From Lantana camara (lineage: Eukaryota; Streptophyta; Magnoliopsida; Lamiales; Verbenaceae): a stretch of 64,000 bases of DNA. The stretch is from the NCBI GenBank assembly GCA_037501455.1, contig CM074857.1:103697501-103761500 (forward strand), in the 5' to 3' direction. Positions 34,499-47,655 of the stretch are shown here, in pieces. A model generated the notes under the pieces. It ran no database searches. It was not told the DNA's origin and saw only the letters and a program-made list of their open reading frames with translations. Each line of letters begins with the position of its first letter. Positions within the stretch are counted from its first letter, which is position 1. Position numbers and translations under genes: made by a program.

Positions 34499-35170
34499 AT
34501 GCCTCCAAGAAGGAGAGCAGATAGGGAGCAGACTCCTGATCTTAATCAACCTCCTCCACAAGCACCTCCACCTTCTCCGATGAATGCTGAGAATATTGTG
34601 CAGGCTCTTCTTAATCAACTTTAGCAGAATCAGAGGAATAATCCTCCATGGGAAGGACAAGGTGGACAAGTAACTCCGGCCTTCAAGGAGTTCAGAAACA
34701 ACAATCCACCGAAGTGGTATGGAGGAGATGACATACAAGCAGAAGAGTGGCTGTCAGAGGTTGCGGGAATTTGGGAAATTTGCCCCGCCCCTTCGCATGA
34801 GAAAGCTGTTTGCACGGCCCGGTTTGTTCAAGGCCCCGCATCCAATTGGCTCAAGGCTATGAGAGCACGATTAGAGAGAAATGGAGAGGAATTTGATTGG
34901 GAAAGCTTTGTAAGAGAGTTTCGTCACAAGTATGTTCCACCTAGTGCTCGCGAGAGGAGACTTCGGCAATTCACAGAATTAAGACAAGGGAACCGTTCGG
35001 TTGAAGAGTATATCTTGGAATTCGAAAGACTTGCACCGTATGCTCCACACATCACCAATGATGACACCCAGAAGCTCGTAATTTTATTCTTGGTTTGAGA
35101 TATGATATCCAAAATGATCTTAAGGCGGCTACAGTAGATACGTGAGAGAAGGCTACGAGGAAGGCGATTA
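34499..35170 (+). pseudogene. Gag of E, broken
   Basis: ATG 34499 begins MPPRRRADREQ. A TAG at 34622-34624 (likely CAG originally) stops it. The capsid-like retrotransposon gag region follows, with NPPKWYGGDDIQAEEWLSEV and then WESFVREFRHKYVP. A frameshift occurs near 35080, and a TGA near 35142 (likely CGA) precedes the pol frame. The zinc knuckle is encoded in the next segment. Confidence 0.75.
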
Positions 35171-35172
35171 AA

Positions 35173-38100
35173 GTGGAGCCCAATAACACGAGATTGAGGC
35201 CGACTTACTCCTCGGGGCAAGGTTCGAGCTCTAATTTGGGGAAGAGGCCTGCATCCCATAGTGGGCCTCCGGTCTTCAAACCCCAAGGTCCTACTACTTC
35301 AGTCAAGAAGGCTCGACCTTCGGTACCTGCGGTACCAGCTCTACCTGCTCCAATACAGTGTAGTTATTGCAAGGGTCCTAATCACACCGAGGAGTCATGC
35401 CGGAAGAAATTGAGGAGATGTTATAAATGTGAGGAGCCCGATCATCTGATTAGTACTTGTCCTCAAGTGAGAGCACCTCAGCCTAGAGCTCCTCAGCCGT
35501 TGAATGTGATGCCTCCGAGAGCACCGATCCAAGCGAGAGCCTATGCTTTGGAGGGCGAGGAAGAGAATGTGGAAGTGGATGCCAATGCCGTTGTTGAAGG
35601 TACTATCCACATTCATGGCATTCCATTGCATGCATTGTTTGATCCGGGGGCAACGTATTCATTTATTGCTTCCCGGCTTGTTTCTACTCTTCCATTGCGT
35701 GTTGCTTGCCTAGATGATTCCTTTATTGTTTCTTCTCCCCTTGGTGGCACTTTGTCTACGCATTGGGTTTACCGTGGTTGTCCGGTGGTTGTGGAAGAAC
35801 AAGAGTACCCGACAGATTTGATCAAGATGCCGATCAAGAAGTTTGGGGTGATTCTGGGTATGGACTGGTTGTACCGTTATCGGGCTATGATGGATTGTTT
35901 TGCCAAGAAGGTGACTTTGGGTTCTACGGTCTTTGCGGGTCAGAGGTTGAAGACCTGCCTGTTTATTTCCTTTATGGAAGTGAGTAAACTGTTCCGGGAC
36001 GGTGCGACGGGCTACGTGGCCTACCTTTTGAATAAGCCAAAGGATCAGGCCAAGCTCGAGGAGACGGAGATCGTGAAGGAATTCCCCGATGTATTTCTGG
36101 AGAATTTGGGATATTTACCTCCGGATCGGGGCGTCAAGTTTGTGATAGATCTCTATCCTGGAGCAGAACCGTATGTGAAATCTCCCTATAGGATGGCTCC
36201 AGCCGAGTTGAAGGATTTGAAGACGCAATTGGACGAGCTATTAGAATGTGGTTACATTCGCCCGAGCACTTCTCCGTGGGGTGCTCCGGTCCTGTTTGTA
36301 AAGACGAAAGACGGGACTTTGCGAATGTGTATTGACTACCGTGAGCTAAACCGGTTAACGGTTAAGAACAAATACCCGCTTCCTTACATTGAAGAGTTGT
36401 TCGATCTCCTACAAGGTTCAAGTGTTTATTCTAAGTTGGATTTAAGGCAAGGGTATTACCAGTTGCGTATCCAGGAGGGAGATATACCGAAGACAGGTTT
36501 CAACACGAGATATGGGCAATTTGAGTTCGTGGTCATGCCTTTGGTCTTACCAATGCCCCAGGCGCGTTTATGGATATGATGCACCGAATATTCCGGCCTT
36601 ACCTCGATAAATTCGTGGTCATCTTTATAGAAGATATTCTGGTGTATTCGAGGTCCGAGGAAGAGCACGCGCGGCATTTGAGTATTGTCTTGTCTACACT
36701 TCGGGAGCACAAGTTGTTTGCTAAGTTCAGTAAGTGCGAGTTTTGGTTGGATCGAGTTTCCTTTTTGGGTCACTTCATTTCAGGGAATGGTATAGAAGTG
36801 GATCCGGCGAAGATTGAGACGGTGATGCTTTGGAAGCCACCGAAGAATGCCTCGGAAGTGAGAAGTTTTCTCGGGTTGGCAGGGTATTATAGGCGCTTTG
36901 TGAAAGATTTCTCAAAGATTGCCTCCCCATTGACCCGGTTAACTAAGAAATAGGTTAAATTCGAGTGGGATGAGGCGTGTGAGAAGAGTTTCCAAACTCT
37001 TAAGGAAAGATTGACTACTGCACCGGTTTTAACCCTACCCGAGGGTTCAGAAGGCTACTCAGTTTACACCGATGCTTCGAAGGAAGGTCTCGGTTGTGTG
37101 TTAATGCAGAATGGTAAGGTTGTAGCCTACGCCTCAAGGAAATTAAAGGATCACGAGAAAAACTATCCCACTCATGACTTGGAACTCGCCGCGGTGGTGT
37201 TTGCTTTGATGAAATGGCGACATTACCTTTATGGAGTCACTTTTGAAGTGTTCACCGACCACCAGAGCCTTAAGTATCTGTTTACTCAGAAAGATTTGAA
37301 CGTAAGGCAGAGAAGGTGGATGGAGCTACTTGAGGACCATGATTGTAAGATTCAGTACCATCCGGGTAAAGCCAATCTGGTGGCGGATGCTTTGAGTAGG
37401 AAGGCTAGTATTTCAGGTTTGGAAGCAAGTTCTAGTAGACAGGGTTCAGTGGTTTTGGTTTCAGAGGCTCGTTTGGCTAATATTTCAGTTCAGCCGGATT
37501 TGAAGCAGAGATTGATAGAAGCTCAATCTGTGGATCCCGACATTCAGAAATTGGTAGTTAGGTCCACGAATAACCTTGAAACTAAGTTTGGATTTGATGA
37601 TTCGGGGTTGTTTCGGTTCAAGGCTCGGGTTTGTATTCCGGAAGAATTTAAGCAGTTAGTTCTTGATGAAGCCCACAAGTCAGCGTATGCAGTACATCCC
37701 GGTACCACCAAAATGTACAAGGATTTAAGGACTTTATATTGGTGGAACGGCATGAAGAGAGACGTTGCTAACTATGTTAGAAGATGTCAAACATGCCAAG
37801 TGGTGAAGGCAGAACACCAGAAGTCGGGAGGAACTCTCCAACCACTTCCGATACCCGAGTGGAAGTGGGAGCAAGTGACAATGGACTTCGTGTCCGGTTT
37901 GCCAAGGACTAAAGGAGGTTCCGATGGAATTTGGGTGATTATTGATCGGTTGACGAAGTCGGCGCATTTTCTTAAGGTGAAGATGTCTGATAAGGTTCCT
38001 AAGTTGGCCCGGTTATATCGGAAAGAGATTATTAGATTACATGGTACCCCGGTCAGCATTGTTTCAGATAGAGATCCTTGGTTCACATCCAATTTTTGGC

Positions 38101-38960
38101 AGGAGTTGCAGAAGTGTTTGGGGACGAAGCTTCAATTTAGTACTGCATTTCACCCACAGACGGATGGCCAGTCTGAAAGGCTAATAAGATATCTCGAGGA
38201 CATGCTTCGTGCTTGTGCCTTGGATTATCAGGATTCATGGGATGAACAGTTGGACTTGATTGAGTTTGCCTACAATAACAGTTTTCAGTCTTCTATCGGC
38301 ATGGCACCGTATGAGGCTTTGTATGGAAGGAAATGCCAATCCCCTTTCTTTTGGGATATAGATGAGTGGAGATGGACTAAAGATGGAAAGCTCGAAAGGG
38401 CTAAGAAACCTAAGGAGATTCAGGATACCATCGAGAGGGTGAAAGTGATTAGACAGAGGTTGAAAGCGGCACAAGACCGACAGAAAAGTTATACGGATAA
38501 GAGGAGATGACCCTTAGAGTTTGAGAAAGGAGATAAGGTCTTTTTAAAGGCATCTCCTAGAAAAGGGTATGCTCGGATTGGTAAAGGCGGGAAACTTAAC
38601 CCTCGCTACTTAGGCCCCTTTGAGATCCTTGATCGAGTTGGGGAAGTAGCCTACAGACTTGATTTACCACCGAGTTTGACCGGGATTCACAATGTGTTCC
38701 ATGTCTCGCAGCTTCGGCAACATTATCCCGATGAGTCTTCTATCCTTCCAGTTGAGAAAGTTCAGTTAGAGCCGGATTTGACTTTTAAGAAATATCCAGT
38801 TGAGGTGTTGGATCGGAAGATGCAAGAGTTGAGAAACCGGCAGATTCCTCTTGTGAAGGTTTTGTGGCGTGATCAGGAATCCGAGGAAGCCACTTGGGAG
38901 ACCGAGGATAAGATGAAACAGTTGTATCCAGATCTTTTCAAGACCTCGCCTCGGACCTGA
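35173..38960 (+). pseudogene. Pol of E: zinc knuckle, PR, RT, RNase H, IN, chromodomain
   Basis: CCHC-type knuckles at about 35360-35460 ([14 protein letters not shown] and [14 protein letters not shown]). Protease at about 35640 ([11 protein letters not shown]). RT at 36150-36950, with a one-base deletion near 36540, and the active-site motif reads FIEDILVYS instead of F-I/V-D-D, so the catalytic aspartate pair is damaged. A TAG stop at 36951-36953. RNase H at 37060-37400 ([25 protein letters not shown]). IN zinc finger and core at 37660-38300 ([29 protein letters not shown]). A TGA at 38508-38510. The C-terminal chromodomain lies at about 38790-38930 (VEVLDRKMQ, EATWETED). It ends at 38960, just before the PPT. 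Confidence 0.85.
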
Positions 38961-38970
38961 GGATAGGTCC

Positions 38971-38988
38971 TTTTGAAGGAGGGAGGTT
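38971..38988 (+). other. Polypurine tract of E
   Basis: ttttgaaggagggaggtt lies directly before the 3' LTR start tgtaacatccc. Confidence 0.8.
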
Positions 38989-41900
38989 TGTAACATCCCA
39001 ACTGATCAGACTTTTCAGGTAACCTATCATGTGCGCTATTTAATTATTTCTTAAGTGATTACGTGATATTTACTTGCTAACGTGGATTTAATTGTTAAAC
39101 GTTTAACTTTCCTTTGCTTTGTATTTTGCTCGTTTTGGTTCCGTATTTAATTCTGATTTTTGTGAATTCGTTATATGTGTTAATTATATGCTTTATGAAC
39201 TCGGTTATATGCTCGTTATATGTTTTGGTATTTTTTTTGGTTGCCTTTTGGGTTCGTTTTGGAGACGGGACCTAAAGGAGGCTAAAGAGCATTTAGCGCA
39301 CCTTGGGTTTCGGGATGCGTATCTTGAGCTCGGGAATTCGGATTCGAATTCCGTCACCTCCGTTGAACTCGTTTCGACGATTCGGGTTCAATGTGTCAAG
39401 CCTCACATTTTTCTAAGTTCATTAAGACCTTCGAATTTCACCCGAAACGAGCCCCTTACGCTTGAAAGTTACCTTTTGACCTAATATAAGCTTGTGGACC
39501 CCACTTAAACTTAACCAAGCCCTTAACCTTGAGTTATACTTGAGTTAACCATCCAATTCAGCCCCTTAACCCCAAGAGTACCGATCCATTTCTCCCTCTC
39601 TCACCAATCTCGATCAGCACAAGGGAACAAGAAAGAAGGAAGAAACCCCCTTTGTCCATTTTCATCTCCACCTAAGCTTCTCAAATTTGAAAGGTAAGTT
39701 CATGGTTGTCTTCCACACTCTCTCTTCTCTCTTTTATGTGATTTGGAGCTTAATTTCTTGGTGGGTTTATGAGATTGAGCAAGCATGTGAATAGTAGATA
39801 TTGGGAGAGTTGTTGATTCTAGCTTCCATTCTTGTTCCTTTGAGTTATGGTGATGATATATTGCTTATAAGTCATGATTCTTGCTATTTATTGCATTCCC
39901 TTTCATGGTAGTTGGAATATGATCAATTTGCCATAAATGAACTCTTGAGCTTTGATGATAGACTTCATGCATTTCTTCCCCATTCTTACCTTGAATTGCT
40001 TGCATTTTTGGAGCTGAAATTGTGGCTACTTGTTGGGCATGAACCTATGTTGAATTGATGTTATTTTGATGCTTGATATATGTGTTTTGAAAGGCATAAG
40101 AGTCTCCTTGAAGCCCCCAACCGAAATGCCCTGTTTTTCCCTTCATTTTCGGTGTTGCTGCACCAAAAATATTTCCAGCCCGAACGCCTGACACGGCCAC
40201 GTCAGTTTACAAAGGAAAATGGACACGGCCGTGTTGAGCTCTCGGCATTGTTTTTTTCGAATTATTCCGCCTGACAAGGCCGCGTCAGTTTACAAAGGAA
40301 AATGGACACGGCCGTGTTGAGCGCTCGGAAATGTTTTTTTCGAATTTATTTGCCTGACACGGCCGTGTCCGTTCCCCTTTGTTTTCTGACACGGCCGTGT
40401 CCAACAGGGTGGAGTCCGAGGAGATTTCTTTTGCCTTTTCGTTGCTTCTTGTTGATCCTTCTTGCCTCGTTTATGACGTGTATGCATGAGTAACTTGTTA
40501 TAGTATATGTTAAGCTTCATGTTATGAATTTGTGACTTGATTTGCGTCCTCGTTTATAATAGATGCCCTTATATGCATTGTATGCTCGTAAATGGCATAA
40601 ATGTGAACTCATTTCATATCATTTGCATTATAAGCATACATATTCATGTACCGAGCGTCAATGTGGTTCATATTGAGTCTAAGAGTGTTCCTTGCCGTTT
40701 GTCTTGTTCATAGGATCTTCCTGTTGAGGACGAGCTTGCTCCGTAGGTGTCCGGTTTCCCTTTTTGTCTCCACTACGTCCGTTGACAAGGTGAGGTTTTT
40801 GTTCTTTTAGTTATTCGACCTATGACCCTATTTGATTTGAGACCTCGCATGCGAATACGTATAATAAATGGTAAATATGTGTATGATACATATGTTGCGG
40901 GTTTTTCCCATTTGTTATAAGAATTGGAAAATGTTTTATATAAGTATATAAGCTATTTTGCCTTTGTTTGAAAAGTTTAGCTTTATGCAAGTGTGTGTGT
41001 GTAAGCGAGATGTGGCTTTGAAAGATAAGCTTTGAGATATGTCTGTGTGATTTCTGTGATCTGTTTGGGCCCCGGAGTGTGGTATGGTTATCTCGGGACG
41101 ACCGACGGGTCGCCGAGCTCTTCCATCAACACCTCCATTTGAGAGTTTCACCCAACCTTGGGAGATTGAGGAAGGGTGTTTCTCTTGAGCCGGCGGAGGC
41201 AACCGCCGAAGGTTTCAAGGTAGTAATTAAACCTTGTCTCGTCTGTGTATGTGGATAGTTAGGGCCGATCAACCCTTCTATCAACCGGTGTTGGGGATGG
41301 ATTCTGATTTGTTTTGCTTTGCTTTGTTCTTCGTATATGGGAGTTTGGAGTGTGACTCGTACTCGCCGAGTTGGTTAACTTTGTATGATCTATGGAACGA
41401 GAGTGGATTCCTAATTACCTAAAACTTGAATTTTGGCATTTGGCCTTCTCTTTACTTTTTGTATATCTATATCACGGGAATTAATTTGGCTTGCAAAAAC
41501 CACTCTCGGTCCACGGATCCTTTTGTTTTGATTAAATGCTTTGCTCTATATGTATATCGGGTGCGTGAGTTAGTCCCACTCACTAGTCACTAGGCCTAAC
41601 CCTCGTTGTTGTTTTTCCTTTTTCCCTTTCTTTTGAGTTTGCAGGTTCTTCCGAGTCAAGCTAGGCGGCAAGTGTCTTTTGGAGTTTACTTGTGGTTTAG
41701 CTTGAGTCTTCATGCATCGTAGTGGATTACTTCTCCTTTTTGATTATGTATTCTGGTTACACTTATGTTATTTTGGCCGTGACGGCATTGTATATTTTGT
41801 AAATGATCTAGCATGTAGCTTGTGTACTTGACCCTCTCCCTTTTTGATTATGTATATATGTGATCTTGGGAATTATGTTGGATATGAATTGCTTCCGCTA

Positions 41901-42071
41901 CTCTGATTTTAATTTGCGCAGTTCTTGAGGGTCTAGGCCGCCTAGCGAGGGTGTGAGTTTGGTGTGTCTTCCGTTCGCTATGGTTTGATACGGGTGCAAA
42001 CTCCCTATTTCGTTACTCGTGTTAGACCTTAGTGCAGGGGATGTGGCACCCTTTGCTCCGGGGGTGTTAAG
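38989..42071 (+). repeat. 3' LTR of E
   Basis: 3,083 bp, colinear with 31205-34290. It ends gtgttaag rather than gtgttaca and is followed by the TSD taccg. Confidence 0.9.
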
Positions 42072-42076
42072 TACCG

Positions 42077-42147
42077 TTATGAGAGCGTGGCAGGCATCGT
42101 CTGCGACCCGAGTAGTGTCCTGCTCATTTAGCTTTTGATGATCCCCG
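42077..42147 (-). pseudogene. End of exon 2 of the D antisense gene, between E and F
   Basis: With one F TSD copy removed, the frame reads on from the 48718 side: GDHQKLNEQDTTRVADDA to ALIT. It ends at a GTAAGT donor (minus strand) whose first bases form the E target site. It parallels IIDEQKKLSQRSARQ at the end of exon 2 in A, with the same phase. Confidence 0.65.
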
Positions 42148-42162
42148 CACTACAGGAAAAAC

Positions 42163-42610
42163 AACATTTTGTGACACTTAAATTCGTTACAAGAAGTAGC
42201 TATTGTGACTATTTTGATGTTGCGACACCGACCATAAGCGTCAGCTATTCCGGCGTTGCAATAGCTTTTAATGACGCTTTTCGACGTCTCAAAATTTGAT
42301 CTGTTGTGACGACGAAAATCGTCACTAAATCACTGATGTTGTGACCCTTTTGGGTGTCTCATTTTAAATCCTAACTACCAAAACTAATTGTTTTTGAGAC
42401 GCGCTAAAACGTCTCAAAATCCAACTATTATGACGCTTCTAAGCCTCATAATAAGTCGGGATATAGTGACGCTCATGTGCATCTCAAAAGTTCCATTTTG
42501 TGACGCCTAAACTCATCACCTAACAAGAACCCATTTATTTAAAATGTTTTTTGTGGCAATGATAAGCGTCACAAGATGTCGATATTGTGACACTTCGTAT
42601 GTGTCAATAC
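42163..42610. repeat. Left subterminal repeats of F
   Basis: Many short direct and inverted copies of tgtgacgctt / aagcgtcaca-type words, for example near 42195, 42225, 42300, 42345, 42430, 42500 and 42570. Such arrays are transposase-binding regions in known CACTA elements. Confidence 0.7.
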
Positions 42611-42827
42611 TATTCAAAATAATAATTGAGTTTTTGCTTTCGAATGATAATTATGATGTGGAACTAATCATTCAAGCATCAAAATAGAAAAAAATAAAAT
42701 AATCTTCTTCAATTTCATAAGGTGTCATCAAAAAAATTCATTTAATTTCACAAACAAGTCACAATAACTAAAGTAACAAAAGCCAAATTTTCATCCATCT
42801 GAGCCTAATACAAAAGATATATAAACA

Positions 42828-43757
42828 TGAATGCCATACTTGGGCCCTCCATTCATCCTAGCACGTGCCTCTGCAAACATCCTCTGTTGTTCTGCCAAAG
42901 CTTCTTCTTCAGTCATTTCAGCTCCATTGCTTCATTTCCCACTCCTCATGGGGTCCTGTGCCAAACAATTGGTAGCATGTTTTATGATCTCAATTTAGCT
43001 TACAAAAGCATAAAGGTACATATTCTAACCATATACATGCTACTATGGCATGAAGCCGCATGCATGCAAAAGAGAGAGTACTGCTTACCAGAGTCTCATG
43101 CCTGTGCTGCTCATATGCAGCATAAACTTCTTCAATATATTCCCCAAACCCAAGCACCTGACAAACCACAGTAAAGCAAATCCTGAGTTGCAAAATAGAG
43201 ATATCTACAAAAGAGAGGAAATGAACAAACAAGATGCAGACAGGAATAACTGTATGCTCAAACTTGCACCGTAAACCTCCGGAAGACACAAAATAGCTTA
43301 TTATTACTAGGATACTTGTAATGCAATAGCAGCAAAACACATAACACATTGATGAGTTAATGCTATAAATAGCAACAACATGGCATAGATAAAGTTTAAC
43401 AGGACACTAATAAATAAAAACACCATGAAAAATCAAGTCAAGTTCAAGTTCAACACCAGCATCCACGAGGTTCTTCACAGATTGCTAAATCTTGCTGGAT
43501 AAAGTAAATTAGACACATAGAGTATTCTGATAAAGGATATGATATGGATCAACTACAAAAGTTAATCAGGTCATGCTAAAAACAAACTAAAACAATAATA
43601 AGGAACTCCAACAAAGAAGAGACGAAAGATAATATTATGCTGTGATCAAAAACCTCTAAGGCCTTGAGTACATGTTCTGGTGTAATTGTTCTTTTCTTTT
43701 CCCTGTTACATATTTCATTGGATTCCGATGAAATGAGATTAATAGAAGTTAGATCAC
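42828..43757 (-). pseudogene. Captured Dr1 (NC2-beta) gene fragment, three exons
   Basis: Minus-strand exon 43757-43654 encodes INLISSESNEICNREKKRT and PEHVLKALE. Exon 43157-43089, bounded by TCAG and GTAAGC, encodes VLGFGEYIEEVYAAYEQHRH. Exon 42955 to about 42828 encodes SNGAEMTEEEALAEQQRMF and ARARMNGG. Together these match the second half of plant Dr1, the histone-fold TBP-binding repressor subunit NC2-beta. The first half of the histone fold is missing. In the last exon the tryptophan expected before SNGAEM is a TGA stop. It is a non-functional copy, with introns retained, so captured from genomic DNA. Confidence 0.8.
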
Positions 43758-44154
43758 CTAGATAAGAACAGCTAAAAAAAAAAAAAATTCATCCATCGTT
43801 ATAGAGGCATTATAAGCAAGAGAACCCAAGTTATCAATACGAGCACTCCTTTTAACCAACTCCAAGTAGAACTAAACAATTTAGTTGATCTACTATCAGA
43901 CTTTACACTTAGACTATAAACACAACAAAATTGATAGATAAGTCCAAGCTCTGTAATTCGGTAGTTGCCAATACTCTGATTTCACCAAGTACACTCCACA
44001 AATGAAAAGATGTGATACAAACAATAACAACATCATCTCCTTTAGAAAATCAAGTACAAAAATATAATGAGAAAACAAAATCAGGTAAAAGCCTCAAAGA
44101 ACAAACCAGAAATGGGGAAGTATTGTATTTCGTTGCTGGAATTCAACTGATCTT

Positions 44155-44489
44155 CAAAAGTCCTCATAATGCCTTGGCCTTCTTTAGATCTGGCAGAAGT
44201 ACTTCCATCACCTAGATTTTACATTTATGGTCATTAATCATGGAGATTTTAACCGGAAAAAGGAAAAAAAAAAATACAACACAATAGGAACTTACTTTCA
44301 TATCCCAATAAATTTAAAGCGGAATTTGAGCTTTCCTGTAAAAAGATAATCACAACAATCATTTTGTAAAGACATATGAAGTAGCATAAACAAAGAAAAA
44401 CAAAAACATTAATAAGACAACTAACAGCCTAGAATACCAACACATCAGCAGTTAACTCTTGGCATGGTTGAGAAGAATCAACTTCCTTC
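44155..44489 (-). pseudogene. Captured three-exon fragment of an unidentified gene
   Basis: Exons 44489-44438, 44335-44296 and 44211 to about 44155 (minus) have acceptors ending CAG, CAG and TAG and donors starting GTATTC and GTAAGT. Spliced, they give one frame: KEVDSSQPCQELTADVL, then ESSNSALNLLGYES, then DGSTSARSKEGQGIMRTFED. Phases agree at both joins, which argues for a real gene fragment. I do not recognise the family; it is Ser-rich and hydrophilic. Confidence 0.5.
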
Positions 44490-46796
44490 CTGTTCATCCA
44501 CACATCACCCAACTTAACATGAAGAATAAGCTTTATGGTTTAACGAGACAAACAAATTAGGTTGAGGGGCATTGATGGACATGATTATAAATGAGCAAAG
44601 CACTTTATAACATCATAATCACAATCACCAAAACAACATACAACTACAATTATTAATAATAAATCAACCAACTACAAGAAAAGGAGCTGTCCTCTCAAAC
44701 CCTACGTACCATTCTATGGCAGCACTGCGATATACAGGGGAAACAATAGTTTGAAGGCTTTATTGATTTTAGCATTGTTAAGATAACAATCAATAGTTTG
44801 AAACATCCCTTTAATGCTATCATCAAGGAAATATATATGAATGGTATACGACAAGAGATCATATATATATATTCAATGCATAGAGAAGCTTTGCCCCCAA
44901 TCATACAAAGTTTTAACAATTATGCTTAATTATTATGGAAATATCATCAGATTGTTCGATTGATTTGCTTCTGATCTTGCCTACGAAATCCCTATTATGT
45001 TTCAAGTCGGTTTGCAAAATATTATCTTATTTATTTACAGAATATTACAAAAAAAAAAAAAAAGAGTTTTTTTTACTAAATTAAAAATAGAACGAGCAAA
45101 CTTAACAACGCAGAAACAACAGAACTGCAACACTTGCAAGCATGTACCCAAAAAACAATGTGCCAAAAAACAACAATAACTAAGCAAACATTCAGTAGTT
45201 TATGTCATTAACTTAAAAGAAACCAAGAAGTGAGATAGATTGTCACCTTAATTCAACGTTTTCAGCGACAAAAGACACCCAATTTCTTGCAAACACAATC
45301 CAGCCTGATATTCAAATACGAAACAGACTTAATAAGCTTAAAATTTAACATTCACAAGACCTGGACACCAGCTCACTATACATTAACTTCAAAATAAAGT
45401 AATTATTGTATACCTGTTCAGTTTGGAGGCCTTAAATATTTACTTTGGCTTTAAGTACAGAATAAAGAGCAGTCTGGTGAACCAATTAATTGCCGTCTTG
45501 ATATATATTTTCAAGTCAGAGTAGCACATGTTGGGAAAGCAGTCAAGGATAAATGAAATATCATTGTCTGATAAAAGGAAAGGTTCCTCTGTTGTCATTG
45601 GTTACCAGAGAACATAATCGAAAATGATTAATTAGACAGCACCTTATCATTGCTTATTATAATCTAAACTCAAAAACCATTCAAGTTGGTGCTAAAACAT
45701 GTCAAGTTCATACACTTTTGATAAAATAGAACATATATACTATAATAATATCAAGTCTAATTACTCCACATGAAACAGAAGCAGTGTTCTGCTTTAGGTG
45801 AAAATGTCGAGAGAAATAAAGGATGGTTCTCATGTTTCACAGATTGTACCGATATGTACTGTTCAAATTTTAGAACATGTACAGGTCGAAAAATGTCGAT
45901 TTACATATAAAATTACAGCACATTTTCCTACTTACTGACCATTTTACTTGTGAATATTTTACAAGTTGATGATCATAAGTTCTATCCAAAAACTTTGGTT
46001 TTGATTTTAAAATAAGACTTACTTTTAGAAAAAGCTCTAAATTATCTTATGTTGTAAGAGTTATGAACTGTTCAAACTTGATAATGATTATGATAATATC
46101 CAAGTGAACCTCAAGGCACACAAGGATAAAGACATCATTAAGACAACTTCACATTTAACACAAAAAACAAGCCAATGACAAATTAGTTCAGAATTAAAAC
46201 TTTACATATAACACAAACTGATTACTGATACATTTAAGCATTGCAAAGGATCCATCAAAGGTCACCCAACAAGACCACCAAAGCTAAATTATACCATTTT
46301 AACATATAATCAGAAATGATACCATTTTAACCTATATACTTGCTGAGATTCAGGTCAGATATAAGCGAAATGAATACTATTAGAATAGAATATTTATGTT
46401 ATGGTATAAAGATTGAGATTATTACCGTCCTAAAACCAGTGAATATTTGGAGCTTATAAGTTCTTAATAGGAAAAATAACCCCTCAATACGAACAAAAAT
46501 AAAAGTTCCAACTTTTATTAATAAACTTTACTATAAATACAAATGGCAGGTAATGGCATAAGATATCCCATGTCTAATTTACTTCATATAAAAGAATGGC
46601 ATGATAAATATGCAAAGTTACTCAATGAAGTTAAACACTTCATCTTGTGAATGGACGTGCTTTTATCCATATGTAAGTTATCTCCAGCTTCAGAGGCTTT
46701 ATGTTCAAAGATCAGTATCCAATATTAGTAACAATCAAAATATTATAACAGCAAAGAAACAAGCAAGTATTTCACCTGACTCTCAATGGGAAGTTT
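44490..46796. other. AT-rich interior of F without a recognised gene
   Basis: Long AT-rich sequence resembling introns or intergenic DNA. The minus strand near 44850-44720 has a short open stretch (DDSIKGMFQTIDCYLNNAK) that I cannot assign. An A run lies at about 45049-45063. Confidence 0.4.
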
Positions 46797-46886
46797 GACT
46801 CGTCAGGAGTCGCAAATAGTATCTGCCAACTGCATCTTTTATTGCATCTGTGAGAACTCCTGCTATTAGAATAGCAAACAAGAGCC
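46797..46886 (-). pseudogene. Captured PAP2-type lipid phosphate phosphatase exon fragment
   Basis: After an acceptor TTGCAG, the minus strand encodes GLLFAILIAGVLTDAIKDAV and then GR, matching the membrane segment and the start of the phosphatase signature of plant lipid phosphate phosphatases. The expected PRPDFFWRC continuation is corrupted and a stop follows at 46797. Only about 25 residues support the call. Confidence 0.6.
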
Positions 46887-47407
46887 CTGCAATTCAACCA
46901 TTACCACACTATAATCCAATACAAGGAAAGAAAAGCCTTACTCTATAAAACTTAGGACCAAATAACAGTGTTATCTAGAATACTGTGGTGCAAATCATAG
47001 ACATCTTTCCTTCTGAGATAATACATCATGAAAATGGCAATAGGCAGCAGAACTGCATAAAACTAATCACCACAAAATATGTATGTTCTCCTTCTAGTCT
47101 GCTTCTTGACAGCAAGCCTAATATAGTCACAAGAATAAACTTCAACAATAAAAAAAACATGAACAGACAAAGTGAGGCACAGACACAGACGCAAAGAAGA
47201 TCATACTTCAAAATTTACCAAAGTTGAATTGCATTTGCTCAGGTTTAGCTTTCTTCATTTTAATTTCAGTTATTATTACTACTAAAAAGGTCTAGAAAAC
47301 TGTCTATAATTATATCAGAGACCAAACATTCACCCACAGCCATAGAAACTTTTGAAAAATAACCACAAATATCCGTAAAATATACAAAACATATAAACAG
47401 CGCTCAC

Positions 47408-47454
47408 CTGTTGTCGGCCTTCGTCAAATCCGCATTTGATTTTCCTCCTTTCAT
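47408..47454 (-). pseudogene. Captured first exon, probably of an HMG-box (HMGB) protein gene
   Basis: ATG at 47454 opens MKGGKSNADLTKADNR and ends at AG/GTGAGC. Plant HMGB proteins commonly start with MKGxKS plus a charged stretch and have a short first exon. The match is short and could be coincidental. Confidence 0.4.
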
Positions 47455-47655
47455 ATGAAACACACCAACAAACACAACTGAATCATTTCAATAAAAAAAA
47501 AAAAAAAAATCTACAAAATTCTACATGTACTGATTCAACTTTAACCTCTCAATCCCTAACGAATCTGAATGCTTTCTTCTTCTCCCATCATCAATTAACA
47601 CAAAACTCACAAGCAATCAACAAAATTGAACGTACATAGGCAAAAAAAAACCAAC

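Larger units (their letters stand above)
31205..42071 (+). mobile_element. Tekay/Del-type chromovirus E
   Basis: A 10,867-bp insertion with TSD taccg (31200-31204 and 42072-42076), long LTRs (3,086 and 3,083 bp), an initiator-Met PBS, and gag and pol in sense with a chromodomain after integrase. The domain order PR-RT-RH-IN-chromodomain and the sequence match the Tekay/Del clade. LTRs are highly similar by eye, so insertion was fairly recent. It lies in the splice-donor region of the D antisense gene. Confidence 0.9.

Noticed and set aside
42190..42610. Regular short repeats resembling a CRISPR-like array
   Set aside because: Units are direct and inverted, unevenly spaced, and sit just inside a CACTA terminus, so they are subterminal repeats.
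42827..43174. Plus-strand open frame of 115 codons in F
   Set aside because: Opposite strand of the Dr1-like exons and their intron.
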